This document shows positions 17,951 through 25,484 of a stretch of 43,434 nt of DNA, one piece after another. The stretch covers positions 1 to 43,434 of the forward strand of contig JANQHG010000278.1 in the NCBI GenBank assembly GCA_028277115.1. Reading direction: 5' to 3'. The translations under genes and the position numbers were made by a program. The notes beneath the pieces were generated by a model that was not told the DNA's origin, made no database searches, and saw nothing but the letters and a program-made list of their open reading frames with translations. Position 1 is the first letter of the stretch. Each line of letters opens with the position of its first letter. This DNA comes from Azospirillaceae bacterium (GTDB lineage: Bacteria; Pseudomonadota; Alphaproteobacteria; Azospirillales; Azospirillaceae).

Positions 17951-20203
17951 TCAACCGCCAAACGCCGCCGCCGCGGTGAGCGCCACGTTGGCCAGGATCA
18001 CCGCGGCGAACAGCGCTGCGGCGAACCAACTCTCGAACCGCCGGCTGAAGCCGAGGCGGTCGGACGCGACCACCGCGACCACCAGCGCCAGCATCACGAC
18101 ATAGGCGGTGATGAAGTAATGATCGATCCGGAGCAGATAGCCGACCGGCGGCAGGGTCGACATCTGCGCCAAGTGGAACACCAAGACACTGATCAACGCC
18201 GAGGTCACCAGGGAGATCCGCGCCTCGAACTTCGAGGCGTCGATCAAAAACGCCAGAAAGGCGATGCAAAACATCGCGCCGAGCGGCAGGAACACCGCCC
18301 AGATATAGGGTGCGATCAGCCGTTTGAGCCGCACCTGGGTCGCGAACACGGAAAACTCGGGCCCGCGGCTGCCCGCGGCCAGCTCCGGGCGACCGAAGCT
18401 CGAGTTGATCGTGTAGGTCGCGCCATAGCTGTCGCTGCCCTCGAACAGCCATTCGTTCGGATAGATCGCGGTGATGCTGTTCGGGCTCAAGCGGCCGGCA
18501 TCGCGCACCAGCATCAGGCTGTCGGCGTGGCGGGTCCGGTGGGCCAGCCGCAACTCGAGTGCTTGATGGTCGAACGGAAACGCGCGCAGATCGTAGTTGG
18601 CGACGAACCGGCTCTTCACCTTGTAGAGCGCATAGGTCACCCCGTCCGTGGTCACCCGGTCCAGCTCGTCGCGGACATTTTCTTCCGAGAAGATCTCGTT
18701 GACGAAGGTGATCTCGTCGGGTTCGAGGTCGCCGGACCAGCGCAGCCATAAAAACCCTTCAAGATCGAAGCGTTGGCCACGGATGTCGACGTCATTGACC
18801 CGGTAGACGTCGAGCCCGGCATAGACCACCTGGATTTCGTGAAACGGCCGGCGGCCAATCGTCACCACCCCGGCGGGCGGACGGCCGCGCTCGATCATCG
18901 CCAAGGCCGCCGGGGCGACCACCCGGCGCAGTTGGCGGAACTCGGGCCGGAACCGGCCGTCGGCGATCCGTGCAAACAGGGTCGGACGCACCGCCGCCCC
19001 GAAGGCGTCGAAGTAAAACCGACCGGTCAGGCCCTCGACCGCGCGCGCCGGTCGGTCGATCGCCGCGAGATGGCGGCGCACCCGACCGCGGTCGGCGCCG
19101 ACCGCGGCGACCGCATCGACCACCAGGCGGGCGGCATCATAGGCGAACGGCACCCAGGGCGACGGCCAGGCGTCGTCGGTCTCGGCCGGCGCCGGGTCAT
19201 GGCCGTCGGTTTGGCCGAGTGCGTGCCGAAGCCGGTGGACGAACCTGACCGTGTCGAGCGACGCGGTTTCATACAGAAACGGCGTTGCCACCGTCAGACC
19301 GGCGGTCGCGCCGTCCAGCCCGGCAATCACGCCGTCGTAGGCGAAATCCTCGGGCCCGATCACCGGCCCGTCGAAGCCGTGACGGCGCAACGCGCGGACC
19401 ACCGCAATGCCGTCGCCGGCGTGGCTCATCACCGCGAGCGCGTCGGGCACCGCAACGTCGAGCATGGCGCCAAGGTCGCGGGCCAAAACCGTGTCGGCAA
19501 ACCCGCCGTCCGGAAACACGTGGCGGGCCGGAACCGCCATGCCGAGCCGCAGCGCGGTGCGTTGGACCGCATCGGCCAGGCTGGTTCCATACGCATCGTT
19601 GCCGTGGACGATCGCGAGCCGACGCACACCTTTGATCCGGTGAAGCCAGGTCGCGATCATCTCGCCTTCGGTGCCGGTTTCGAAATTGAGGCTGAACAGC
19701 CATGGGCTCGCCCGGGTGACCTCGGGACTGCTCGCCGACGGGGTCAGCAAGGGCACGCCGGCGCGATCATAGATCTCGGCGGTGGCGAGCGCGACCGACG
19801 AGAACAGGTGCCCGACCACCGCGACCACCCGCGGGTCGGCGACCAGGACCTCGGCATTGGCGCGGGCCCGGTCGGCGTCGTTGGCGTCGTCGAGCACGAT
19901 CGCCTCGACCGTGCGGCCGTTCGTCGCGTCGGTGGCATTGACCGATTCGACCAGCAGCTCGAGCGCCGCCGCCATTGCCCGACCCTCGTCGGCAAACGCG
20001 CCGCTGAGCCCGACCGACAGCCCGATCGCCACCGTTTCCGCCGCGGCCGGGCGGGCCGGGCCGACCGAGCTTGCGAGCGCGCCGATCAGGACCGCGACGA
20101 CCGCCGCCGCCGCGGCCCGCCACCGACCGCGGCGGGCGTCCGCCGCGCCTGGTTCCCAAGACCCGGACGCCCCCGACCGTCGTCCACCCCTGTTCGGCGT
20201 CAT
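17951..20203 (-). CDS. Periplasmic-binding-protein / pentameric ligand-gated ion channel fusion
   Basis: A 750-residue protein. After a signal/anchor (about 30-56) comes a LivK-type binding domain (about 57-430) with PLLTPSASSPEVT (151-163), the segment that holds the alpha-amino-acid ligand in this family, and GNDAYGTSLAD. A pLGIC extracellular domain (about 453-630) follows, with FLWLRWSGDLEPDE and the Pro-loop signature DLRAFPFDHQ (538-547). Then come four membrane helices: M1 632-655, M2 662-684, M3 693-715, M4 725-748. Aligned from memory with the GLIC channel, Glu660 falls at the -2' position, Ser664 at 2', Ser668 at 6', Ile671 at 9', and LPP follows M2; this predicts a cation-selective channel. 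The ATG at 20203 has AAGGGATCGG upstream. Divergent from an amidinotransferase gene. Confidence 0.93.
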   Translation of the reverse strand: MTPNRGGRRSGASGSWEPGAADARRGRWRAAAAAVVAVLIGALASSVGPARPAAAETVAIGLSVGLSGAFADEGRAMAAALELLVESVNATDATNGRTVEAIVLDDANDADRARANAEVLVADPRVVAVVGHLFSSVALATAEIYDRAGVPLLTPSASSPEVTRASPWLFSLNFETGTEGEMIATWLHRIKGVRRLAIVHGNDAYGTSLADAVQRTALRLGMAVPARHVFPDGGFADTVLARDLGAMLDVAVPDALAVMSHAGDGIAVVRALRRHGFDGPVIGPEDFAYDGVIAGLDGATAGLTVATPFLYETASLDTVRFVHRLRHALGQTDGHDPAPAETDDAWPSPWVPFAYDAARLVVDAVAAVGADRGRVRRHLAAIDRPARAVEGLTGRFYFDAFGAAVRPTLFARIADGRFRPEFRQLRRVVAPAALAMIERGRPPAGVVTIGRRPFHEIQVVYAGLDVYRVNDVDIRGQRFDLEGFLWLRWSGDLEPDEITFVNEIFSEENVRDELDRVTTDGVTYALYKVKSRFVANYDLRAFPFDHQALELRLAHRTRHADSLMLVRDAGRLSPNSITAIYPNEWLFEGSDSYGATYTINSSFGRPELAAGSRGPEFSVFATQVRLKRLIAPYIWAVFLPLGAMFCIAFLAFLIDASKFEARISLVTSALISVLVFHLAQMSTLPPVGYLLRIDHYFITAYVVMLALVVAVVASDRLGFSRRFESWFAAALFAAVILANVALTAAAAFGG

Positions 20204-20354
20204 CGACCGCACCGATCCCTTAACGAACACGCCCGATCCCCCCCGGCCCGACCCGCCAGGGCCGCGCCGAGGGCAGCGATCAAGCCGCCCCGACCGGGCG
20301 ATGTCAAGCGTCCGGGCCGGCGCCGGGGTGCGGTCCGGCCGGTGCCCATAGGGA

Positions 20355-20383
20355 TTGCAGAGCGCAGAACGGTTCGATAGAAC
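20355..20383 (+). promoter_or_regulatory. Candidate sigma-70-type promoter for the amidinotransferase gene
   Basis: TTGCAG (20355-20360), a 17-nt spacer and TAGAAC (20378-20383). Spacing is ideal and each hexamer matches consensus at four positions. The predicted start would give a leader of about 115 nt that includes the hairpins at 20436-20481. Confidence 0.35.
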
Positions 20384-20435
20384 GAGGCGCAGATCTACAC
20401 TCCGCGGCACGATGTTTCAGGGATCGAAAGCTCAG

Positions 20436-20481
20436 GGCGATGTCGGCATCGCCGTTGTTACATAAATGCAAAACAACGGCG
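20436..20481 (+). promoter_or_regulatory. Two mutually exclusive hairpins in the amidinotransferase leader
   Basis: Stem 1: ggcgatg (20436-20442), loop tcgg, catcgcc (20447-20453). Stem 2: cgccgttgtt (20450-20459), 12-nt loop, aacaacggcg (20472-20481), perfect over 10 bp. The two share bases 20450-20453, so they cannot both form. Stem 2 ends 22 nt before the start codon and 10 nt before the GGAAGGA ribosome site. This layout suits a switch or attenuator, but stem 2 could equally be a DNA operator. Confidence 0.45.
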
Positions 20482-20503
20482 ACGGAACGGAAGGAACATA
20501 CCA

Positions 20504-21619
20504 ATGTCCTCATCGAGTGTACCGATGCCGGCAGCACCGATTTCACAAGCGGTCCCGGTCAACAGCCACACCGAATGGGATTTGCTGGAAGAAGTGATCG
20601 TCGGCCGTGCCGACCATGCTTGCGTGCCGGAATGGCATGTCGCGATCGAGGCGACGATGCCGAAGAAGCACCATACCTTCTTTAAGACCCACGGCGGCCG
20701 CCCGTTTCCGGCCGAGCTGTTGGCGGCGGCGGCGCGCGAGCTCGACGGGCTGTGCGCCCGGCTTACGTCGGAGGGGGTGACCGTGCGCCGCCCCGATCCG
20801 GTCGATTGGTCGGTGCCGTTCTCGACCCCGGCGTTCGGGCCGACCCCGGGCCTGTACGGCGCGATGCCGCGCGACGTCTTATTGGTGGTCGCGGACGAGA
20901 TCATCGAGGCACCGATGGCGTGGCGCTGCCGGTATTTCGAAAGCCGCGCCTATCGCCGCCTGGTCAAGGAGTATTTCCACGCCGGCGCACGCTGGACCGC
21001 AGCCCCCAAGCCGGAGCTCGGCGACGCGACCTTTCGCGACGATCTGACCGGCGGCGAGTTCGACGTCTATGCCGACCGGTCTGCCACCACCGAAGCCGAA
21101 CCGGTGTTCGACGCCGCCGATTTCTGCCGGGTCGGCCGCGACATCTTCTGCCAGGTCAGCCAGGTGACCAACCGTTTCGGCATCGCTTGGCTCGCCCGTC
21201 ACCTGGGTCCCGGCTACCGCGTCCATGTTCTGCCGTTCGACGACCCGAACGCCATGCACATCGACGCGAGCTTCGTGCCGCTGGCGCCCGGTCGGCTGTT
21301 GATCAACCCGGCGCGGGTGACCGCCGAGACCCTGCCGGCGATGTTCCGGTCCTGGGAGATCCTGGTCGCGCCCGAGCCGACCGTGCCCGACAGCCACCCG
21401 TTCTACTTCACCAGCAAATGGCTGTCGGTCAACGTGCTTAGCCTCGACGAGAAACGGGTGGTGGTCGAGGCGGCGGAACAGCCGATGATCGATCTCCTGA
21501 AACACCACGGCTTCGAACCGATCCCGGTGCCGTTCCGCAACTTCGGCAGCCTGGGCGGCGCGTTCCACTGCGCGACCGCGGACGTCCGCCGCCGCGGTAC
21601 CCTCGAGAGCTTTTTCTGA
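20504..21619 (+). CDS. Amidinotransferase (glycine/inosamine amidinotransferase family)
   Basis: A 371-residue enzyme closely resembling arginine:glycine amidinotransferase, which moves the amidino group of arginine to an amine acceptor, giving ornithine and a guanidino product. Family signatures: SHTEWDLLEEVIVG (21-34), EPVFDAADFCRVGRDIF (199-215), DPNAMHIDASF (247-257) and GGAFHCATADVRRRGTL (351-367). The catalytic set is Cys356 (nucleophile), His252 and an Asp of the FDAAD motif (203 or 206). The acceptor may be glycine, another amino acid, or an aminocyclitol. ATG at 20504 with GGAAGGA upstream. It heads a same-strand set with an SDR enzyme 58 nt downstream and is divergent from the channel gene. 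Confidence 0.9.
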   Translation: MSSSSVPMPAAPISQAVPVNSHTEWDLLEEVIVGRADHACVPEWHVAIEATMPKKHHTFFKTHGGRPFPAELLAAAARELDGLCARLTSEGVTVRRPDPVDWSVPFSTPAFGPTPGLYGAMPRDVLLVVADEIIEAPMAWRCRYFESRAYRRLVKEYFHAGARWTAAPKPELGDATFRDDLTGGEFDVYADRSATTEAEPVFDAADFCRVGRDIFCQVSQVTNRFGIAWLARHLGPGYRVHVLPFDDPNAMHIDASFVPLAPGRLLINPARVTAETLPAMFRSWEILVAPEPTVPDSHPFYFTSKWLSVNVLSLDEKRVVVEAAEQPMIDLLKHHGFEPIPVPFRNFGSLGGAFHCATADVRRRGTLESFF

Positions 21620-21677
21620 CGCCACCCTCGGGCGTAATCGCGAGAGCGGGCAAGGGCAGAGCAGGGCAGGGCAGGGG

Positions 21678-22439
21678 ATGCGCGGTCTTGCGGGCAAAAG
21701 GGTCCTGATCACCGGCGGCGCGCGCGGCATCGGGGCGGCGACGGTGGCGCGCTTCGTCGCCGAGGGCGCACGGGTCGCGGTGATCGATGCCGACCCGGAC
21801 GGCTGCCGCGACCTTGTCGGGCCGGTGGTCACGGTCGCGGCAGACGTCACCGACGGACCGGCGCTCGCCGCGGCGGTCGACCGGGTGGTGGCGGGGCTCG
21901 GCGGCTTGGACGTCCTGATCAACAACGCCGGGATCAGCGTGCCGCACCGGTTCCTCGAAATCGATCCGACCGACTGGCAGCGGGTCACCGAGGTCAATCT
22001 GACCGGCGTGTTCCGGGTCGCGCAGGCGGCGGCGCGGGTGATGGTCCGCGCAGACGGTGGCGTGATCGTCAACATGGGCTCGGTCAGCGGTCTGGTCGGC
22101 ATGCCCGGCTACGCCGCCTACAACGCGAGCAAGGCGGCGGTGATCGAGCTGACCCGGACCATGGCGCTGGAACTCGCGCCGACTGTCCGGGTGGTCGCGG
22201 TGTGCCCGGGCTATGTCCTGACCCCGATGCAACAGGCCGAGTACACCGACCAGGAGATGGCGGCGGTCAATCGGACGATCCCGCTCGGCCGCCACGCCGA
22301 CCCGGGCGAGATTGCGGCGCTGTTCGCGTTTCTCGCCTCGGACGAAGCGCCGTTCATCACCGGCAGCGCGGTGGTGATCGACGGCGGTGAGACCGCGGGC
22401 GGTCTCGCCAGCGCGCGCACCGGATCGGATAGAGAGTGA
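21678..22439 (+). CDS. Short-chain dehydrogenase/reductase (SDR)
   Basis: A 253-residue classical SDR. The cofactor motif TGGARGIG is at 12-19, NNAG at 82-85, the catalytic serine at 135 or 137, and YxxxK as Tyr148/Lys152. An acidic residue after strand 2 (VIDAD, 35-39) favours NAD over NADP. The substrate is unknown. The ATG at 21678 follows GCAGGGG, part of a short run of gggca repeats (21648-21676). Close spacing to the amidinotransferase suggests co-transcription and possibly oxidation of a common intermediate (inference). Confidence 0.9.
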   Translation: MRGLAGKRVLITGGARGIGAATVARFVAEGARVAVIDADPDGCRDLVGPVVTVAADVTDGPALAAAVDRVVAGLGGLDVLINNAGISVPHRFLEIDPTDWQRVTEVNLTGVFRVAQAAARVMVRADGGVIVNMGSVSGLVGMPGYAAYNASKAAVIELTRTMALELAPTVRVVAVCPGYVLTPMQQAEYTDQEMAAVNRTIPLGRHADPGEIAALFAFLASDEAPFITGSAVVIDGGETAGGLASARTGSDRE

Positions 22440-22454
22440 CGACCGCTGCCGGAG

Positions 22455-22614
22455 TTTTGGGGGCTGGCGCCCCCAAGGTCAGGGGGTTTCACCCCCGACA
22501 CCCCCCGACCAGGGGGTGCCCCCTGGACCCCGCTCATTGGTGGGGGTCAAGGGGGGTGTCCCCCCTTGCGGGGGTCGAGGGGGCAGCGCCCCCCGAACGG
22601 CCGACAGGCCGCAT
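22455..22614 (+). repeat. GC-rich dispersed repeat, copy D
   Basis: The fullest copy along with B: from ttttgggggctggcgccccc to cgacaggccgcat. It is packed with complementary C and G blocks and fills most of the 251-nt gap between the SDR gene and the JmjC-like gene, where it might reduce read-through. Confidence 0.92.
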
Positions 22615-22690
22615 CGGCGCGAAAGCGCCGCGGGCCGGAAAGGAACCAACCGGTATCAATAAGACAAAACGACCGACAGGAGGCTGAGCC

Positions 22691-23590
22691 ATGGATGGTG
22701 GGGCGGTGTCTGCGGACAAGCCGGAGATTGACCGGGTCGAAGGCTTGACCACCGAAGAGTTCGTCAAATCATACTTCAAAAAGAAGCGACCGGTCCTGAT
22801 GGTCGGTGCTGGCAAACACTGGCCGGCCATGGGCAAATGGTCGCTCGAATGGTTCGCCGACCTCGAGCCGCGCGACCAACTCTACACCGAAGCCGGCAAC
22901 GTCATCCAGGGTGAGGCCGATTTTGCGGTGACCAATCTCCGCGACTATCTCCGCCGGCTGATGGATCCGGCCGACCCGATACACGACGTCGGCGGCAAAA
23001 AGCGACCGTATCTGAGCCTGATCAATATCTTTCGGGTGTTTCCTCAGTTGGCCGAAGACGTCGATGTTTCGATCCTGACCGATCGGACCTATTTGAATGT
23101 GATGTATGGCTGGATCGGCCCGGCCGGCACGGTGACCGGGTACCACACCGACTGGAGCGACAATATCCTGACCCAGATCGTCGGTCGCAAGCGGTTGATG
23201 TTGGTGCCGCCGAACCGGACCCGCACCATGTACGTGACCGACCGGTACGAGTTCCGTTCGGAGCTGAGCGCGATCGAGCCGACCGACTACGACCCGGCGC
23301 GCTTCCCGCTTTACCAGCAGGCGGACCCGGTCACAGTGGTGCTGGAGCCGGGCGACATGCTGTACGTGCCGCCGCGCTGGTGGCACCGGGTCGAATCGTT
23401 GGACATATCGATCAGCATCAACAATTTCGGCCAGGACCTGATCGGCCTCGTCCGGTATGAGGCGCCGGCCCGCGTGCGGGAGGCGCTGCATCGCCGCGGC
23501 CTCTATCGCCGCACCTGCACCTGCCACATGTGGATCGACGGCAAGCGGGTCGCCAAGACGACCAAGCTGGTCGGCGCGCCCTATCGGTGA
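22691..23590 (+). CDS. JmjC/cupin_8-type Fe(II)/2-oxoglutarate oxygenase
   Basis: A 299-residue protein with the cupin_8 (FIH-like) fold. The iron site is visible as YHTDW (His152, Asp154) and PPRWWHRVES (His232). Lys168 in GRKRLML is at the usual 2-oxoglutarate-binding position. Such enzymes hydroxylate proteins or small molecules. The C-terminus has a CTCHMW segment with two cysteines of unknown role. The ATG at 22691 has a strong AGGAGG 8 nt upstream, so it is well translated despite the repeat just before it. Confidence 0.87.
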   Translation: MDGGAVSADKPEIDRVEGLTTEEFVKSYFKKKRPVLMVGAGKHWPAMGKWSLEWFADLEPRDQLYTEAGNVIQGEADFAVTNLRDYLRRLMDPADPIHDVGGKKRPYLSLINIFRVFPQLAEDVDVSILTDRTYLNVMYGWIGPAGTVTGYHTDWSDNILTQIVGRKRLMLVPPNRTRTMYVTDRYEFRSELSAIEPTDYDPARFPLYQQADPVTVVLEPGDMLYVPPRWWHRVESLDISISINNFGQDLIGLVRYEAPARVREALHRRGLYRRTCTCHMWIDGKRVAKTTKLVGAPYR

Positions 23591-23668
23591 TACCTGTCGC
23601 GGGGTCGCGGGGGCGTTCGACCGATCGAGCGCCCCCCGTCGTCCGCGCCACGGAGTCCGAGACCGCCC

Positions 23669-25111
23669 GTGTCAGACTTGATCGATCTGGGCGTACGCGC
23701 GTTGCGCGACGGCCTGAGAGCCAGATCCTTTTCCGCGGTCGAGGTCGCCCGGGCGTTCCTCGACCGCATCGCCGCGACCCGCGGCCTCAATGCCTTTCTG
23801 ACCGAGACGCCCGAGCGCGCGCTGGCTGACGCCGCCCGCTCGGACGAGCGCTTGGCCCGGGGCACGCCGCGACCGCTCGAGGGCGTACCGCTCGCGGTCA
23901 AGGACAACTACTGTACCCGCGGCATCCGCACCACCGCGGCAAGCCGGATCCTCGAGCGCTTCGTGCCGCCGTATGAATCGACCGTGTCCCAGAAGGTCTG
24001 GGACGCCGGCTGCGCCCTGCTCGGCAAGACCAACATGGACGAGTTCGCGATGGGCTCGTCTACCGCGGCGAGCGCGTTCGGGCCAACCGTCAATCCGCAC
24101 CGCGCGACCGGCGAGGCGCGCGACCGGGTGCCGGGCGGCTCGTCCGGCGGCTCGGCGGCGGCCGTGGCGGCGCGCGGCGCTCCGGGGGCGCTCGGCAGCG
24201 ACACCGGCGGCTCCGTACGCCAGCCCGCGAGCTTCTGCGGCGTGGTCGGGCTGAAGCCGACCTATGGGCGCTGTTCGCGCTATGGCCTGATCGCGTACGC
24301 GTCGTCGCTGGATCAGCCCGGCCCGATCGCCCGCGACGTCGCCGACGCGGCGGTCCTGCTCGCCGCGATCGCCGGGCATGACCCGCGCGACTCGACCTCG
24401 CTGCCCGAGCCGGTGCCGGACTATGAGTCCGCGGTCGGCCGGTCGATCAAGCGCTGCAAGATCGGCATCCCCAAAGAGTACCGCTTGGAGGGCCTGCGCG
24501 CCGACGTCTGCCGGGCGTGGGATGACGGCGCCGCGCGGCTGAAAGACGCCGGCTGCGAACTGGTCGAGGTGTCGCTGCCGCTGTCGCGCTACGCGTTGCC
24601 GGCGTACTACATCATTGCGATGGCCGAGGCGTCGAGCAACCTGGCGCGCTACGACGGTGTACGCTACGGCCGCCGGACCGAGGGCGGCTCGCTCGAGGAC
24701 CTGTACGCCGAGACCCGGTCCGCGGGCTTCGGGCCCGAGGTCAAGCGGCGGATCCTGCTCGGAACGTACACCCTGTCGGCGGGATACTACGACGCCTATT
24801 ACAAAAAGGCGCAACAGGTCCGCGGCCTGATCAAGCGCGATTTCGACCGGGTGTTCGAGACGGTTGATGCCTTGCTCTATCCGACCTCGCCGATCCCGGC
24901 GTTCCCGCTCGGCGACGAGAGCTTTGCCGCCGACCCGGTCGCCCTGTATCTGATCGACGTGTTCACGATCACGGTCAATCTGGTCGGTGCGCCGGCGATC
25001 TCGATCCCGTCGGCGGTGCCGTCCGACGAGGGCCTGCCGCTCGGCCTGCAACTGGTCGCACCGGCGCTCGGCGAGGCGCGGCTGATCGAACTCGCGTCGG
25101 CGGTCATCTGA
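23669..25111 (+). CDS. gatA: GatA-type amidase (Glu-tRNA(Gln)/Asp-tRNA(Asn) amidotransferase subunit A-like)
   Basis: A 480-residue amidase-signature protein that matches GatA along its length. The Ser-cisSer-Lys triad is present: Lys78 (AVKDNY), Ser157 (GGSSGGS) and Ser181 (GSDTGGS). The GatA-specific ETRSAGFGPEVKRRILLGTY region is also there. GatA releases ammonia from glutamine to amidate mischarged tRNA, working with GatB and GatC. Neither gatB nor gatC is adjacent. A four-residue insert (GEAR) precedes the active-site loop, and the C-terminus stops at LIELASAVI, roughly 10-15 residues short of typical GatA. It may be the cell's GatA, or a paralogous amidase. The start is a GTG at 23669 with a modest GGAG upstream. 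Confidence 0.82.
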   Translation: MSDLIDLGVRALRDGLRARSFSAVEVARAFLDRIAATRGLNAFLTETPERALADAARSDERLARGTPRPLEGVPLAVKDNYCTRGIRTTAASRILERFVPPYESTVSQKVWDAGCALLGKTNMDEFAMGSSTAASAFGPTVNPHRATGEARDRVPGGSSGGSAAAVAARGAPGALGSDTGGSVRQPASFCGVVGLKPTYGRCSRYGLIAYASSLDQPGPIARDVADAAVLLAAIAGHDPRDSTSLPEPVPDYESAVGRSIKRCKIGIPKEYRLEGLRADVCRAWDDGAARLKDAGCELVEVSLPLSRYALPAYYIIAMAEASSNLARYDGVRYGRRTEGGSLEDLYAETRSAGFGPEVKRRILLGTYTLSAGYYDAYYKKAQQVRGLIKRDFDRVFETVDALLYPTSPIPAFPLGDESFAADPVALYLIDVFTITVNLVGAPAISIPSAVPSDEGLPLGLQLVAPALGEARLIELASAVI

Positions 25112-25117
25112 GCTGGG

Positions 25118-25300
25118 TCATCGGTCGCCGCGGTCGGCCGCGACCCAGATCCCGCCCGCGACGATCAACCCGGCGCCAAACACGGTGGCGAGGCGGAGCG
25201 GCTCTCCGAACACGGCGACGCCGAGCGCGGTCGCGAACAAGATCCAGCTGTAGCCGATCGGCCCGAGCACCGAGGCTGGCGCGACCGCAAAGCCGCGAAT
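25118..25300 (-). pseudogene. C-terminal fragment of a DMT (EamA) transporter
   Basis: The minus strand reads in one open frame VAPASVLGPIGYSWILFATA followed by LGVAVFGEPLRLATVFGAGL and IVAGGIWVAADRGDR, then stop. This is the last two to three helices of an EamA transporter. No start codon or earlier helices are found upstream; the similarity ends near 25300. It ends 7 nt from the gatA stop. Confidence 0.72.
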
Positions 25301-25484
25301 ATTGCAATACTGCCCGCCGCTCTCGATCGTCTGTGAGCGTCGAAACCGCTCGTGCCGGAAGCGAACGCCTGAAAACGGGTGGGATGAGCCGACATCGATT
25401 ATCGCACACCTGTCGCGAGAGCGCGATATCGATGACAGAGACAGCCGAATGGGTCACGGTGGGGACGGGACGACGCTCGCCGTC
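25301..25484. other. Non-coding stretch between the DMT fragment and mbfA
   Basis: With the fragment this makes a 373-nt gap. It holds an imperfect inverted repeat: catcgattatcgc (25393-25405) and gcgatatcgatg (25423-25434), one bulged base. This lies 51 nt past the mbfA stop and may form a hairpin at the end of the mbfA transcript. No gene is recognised. Confidence 0.45.

Larger units (their letters stand above)
20204..20503. other. Divergent intergenic region between channel and amidinotransferase
   Basis: Exactly 300 nt separate the two start codons. It contains a candidate plus-strand promoter (20355-20383) and two overlapping hairpins (20436-20481) in the amidinotransferase leader. The promoter for the channel gene must also lie here, but I cannot assign it. 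The half nearest the channel gene is strongly C-rich on the plus strand. Confidence 0.55.
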
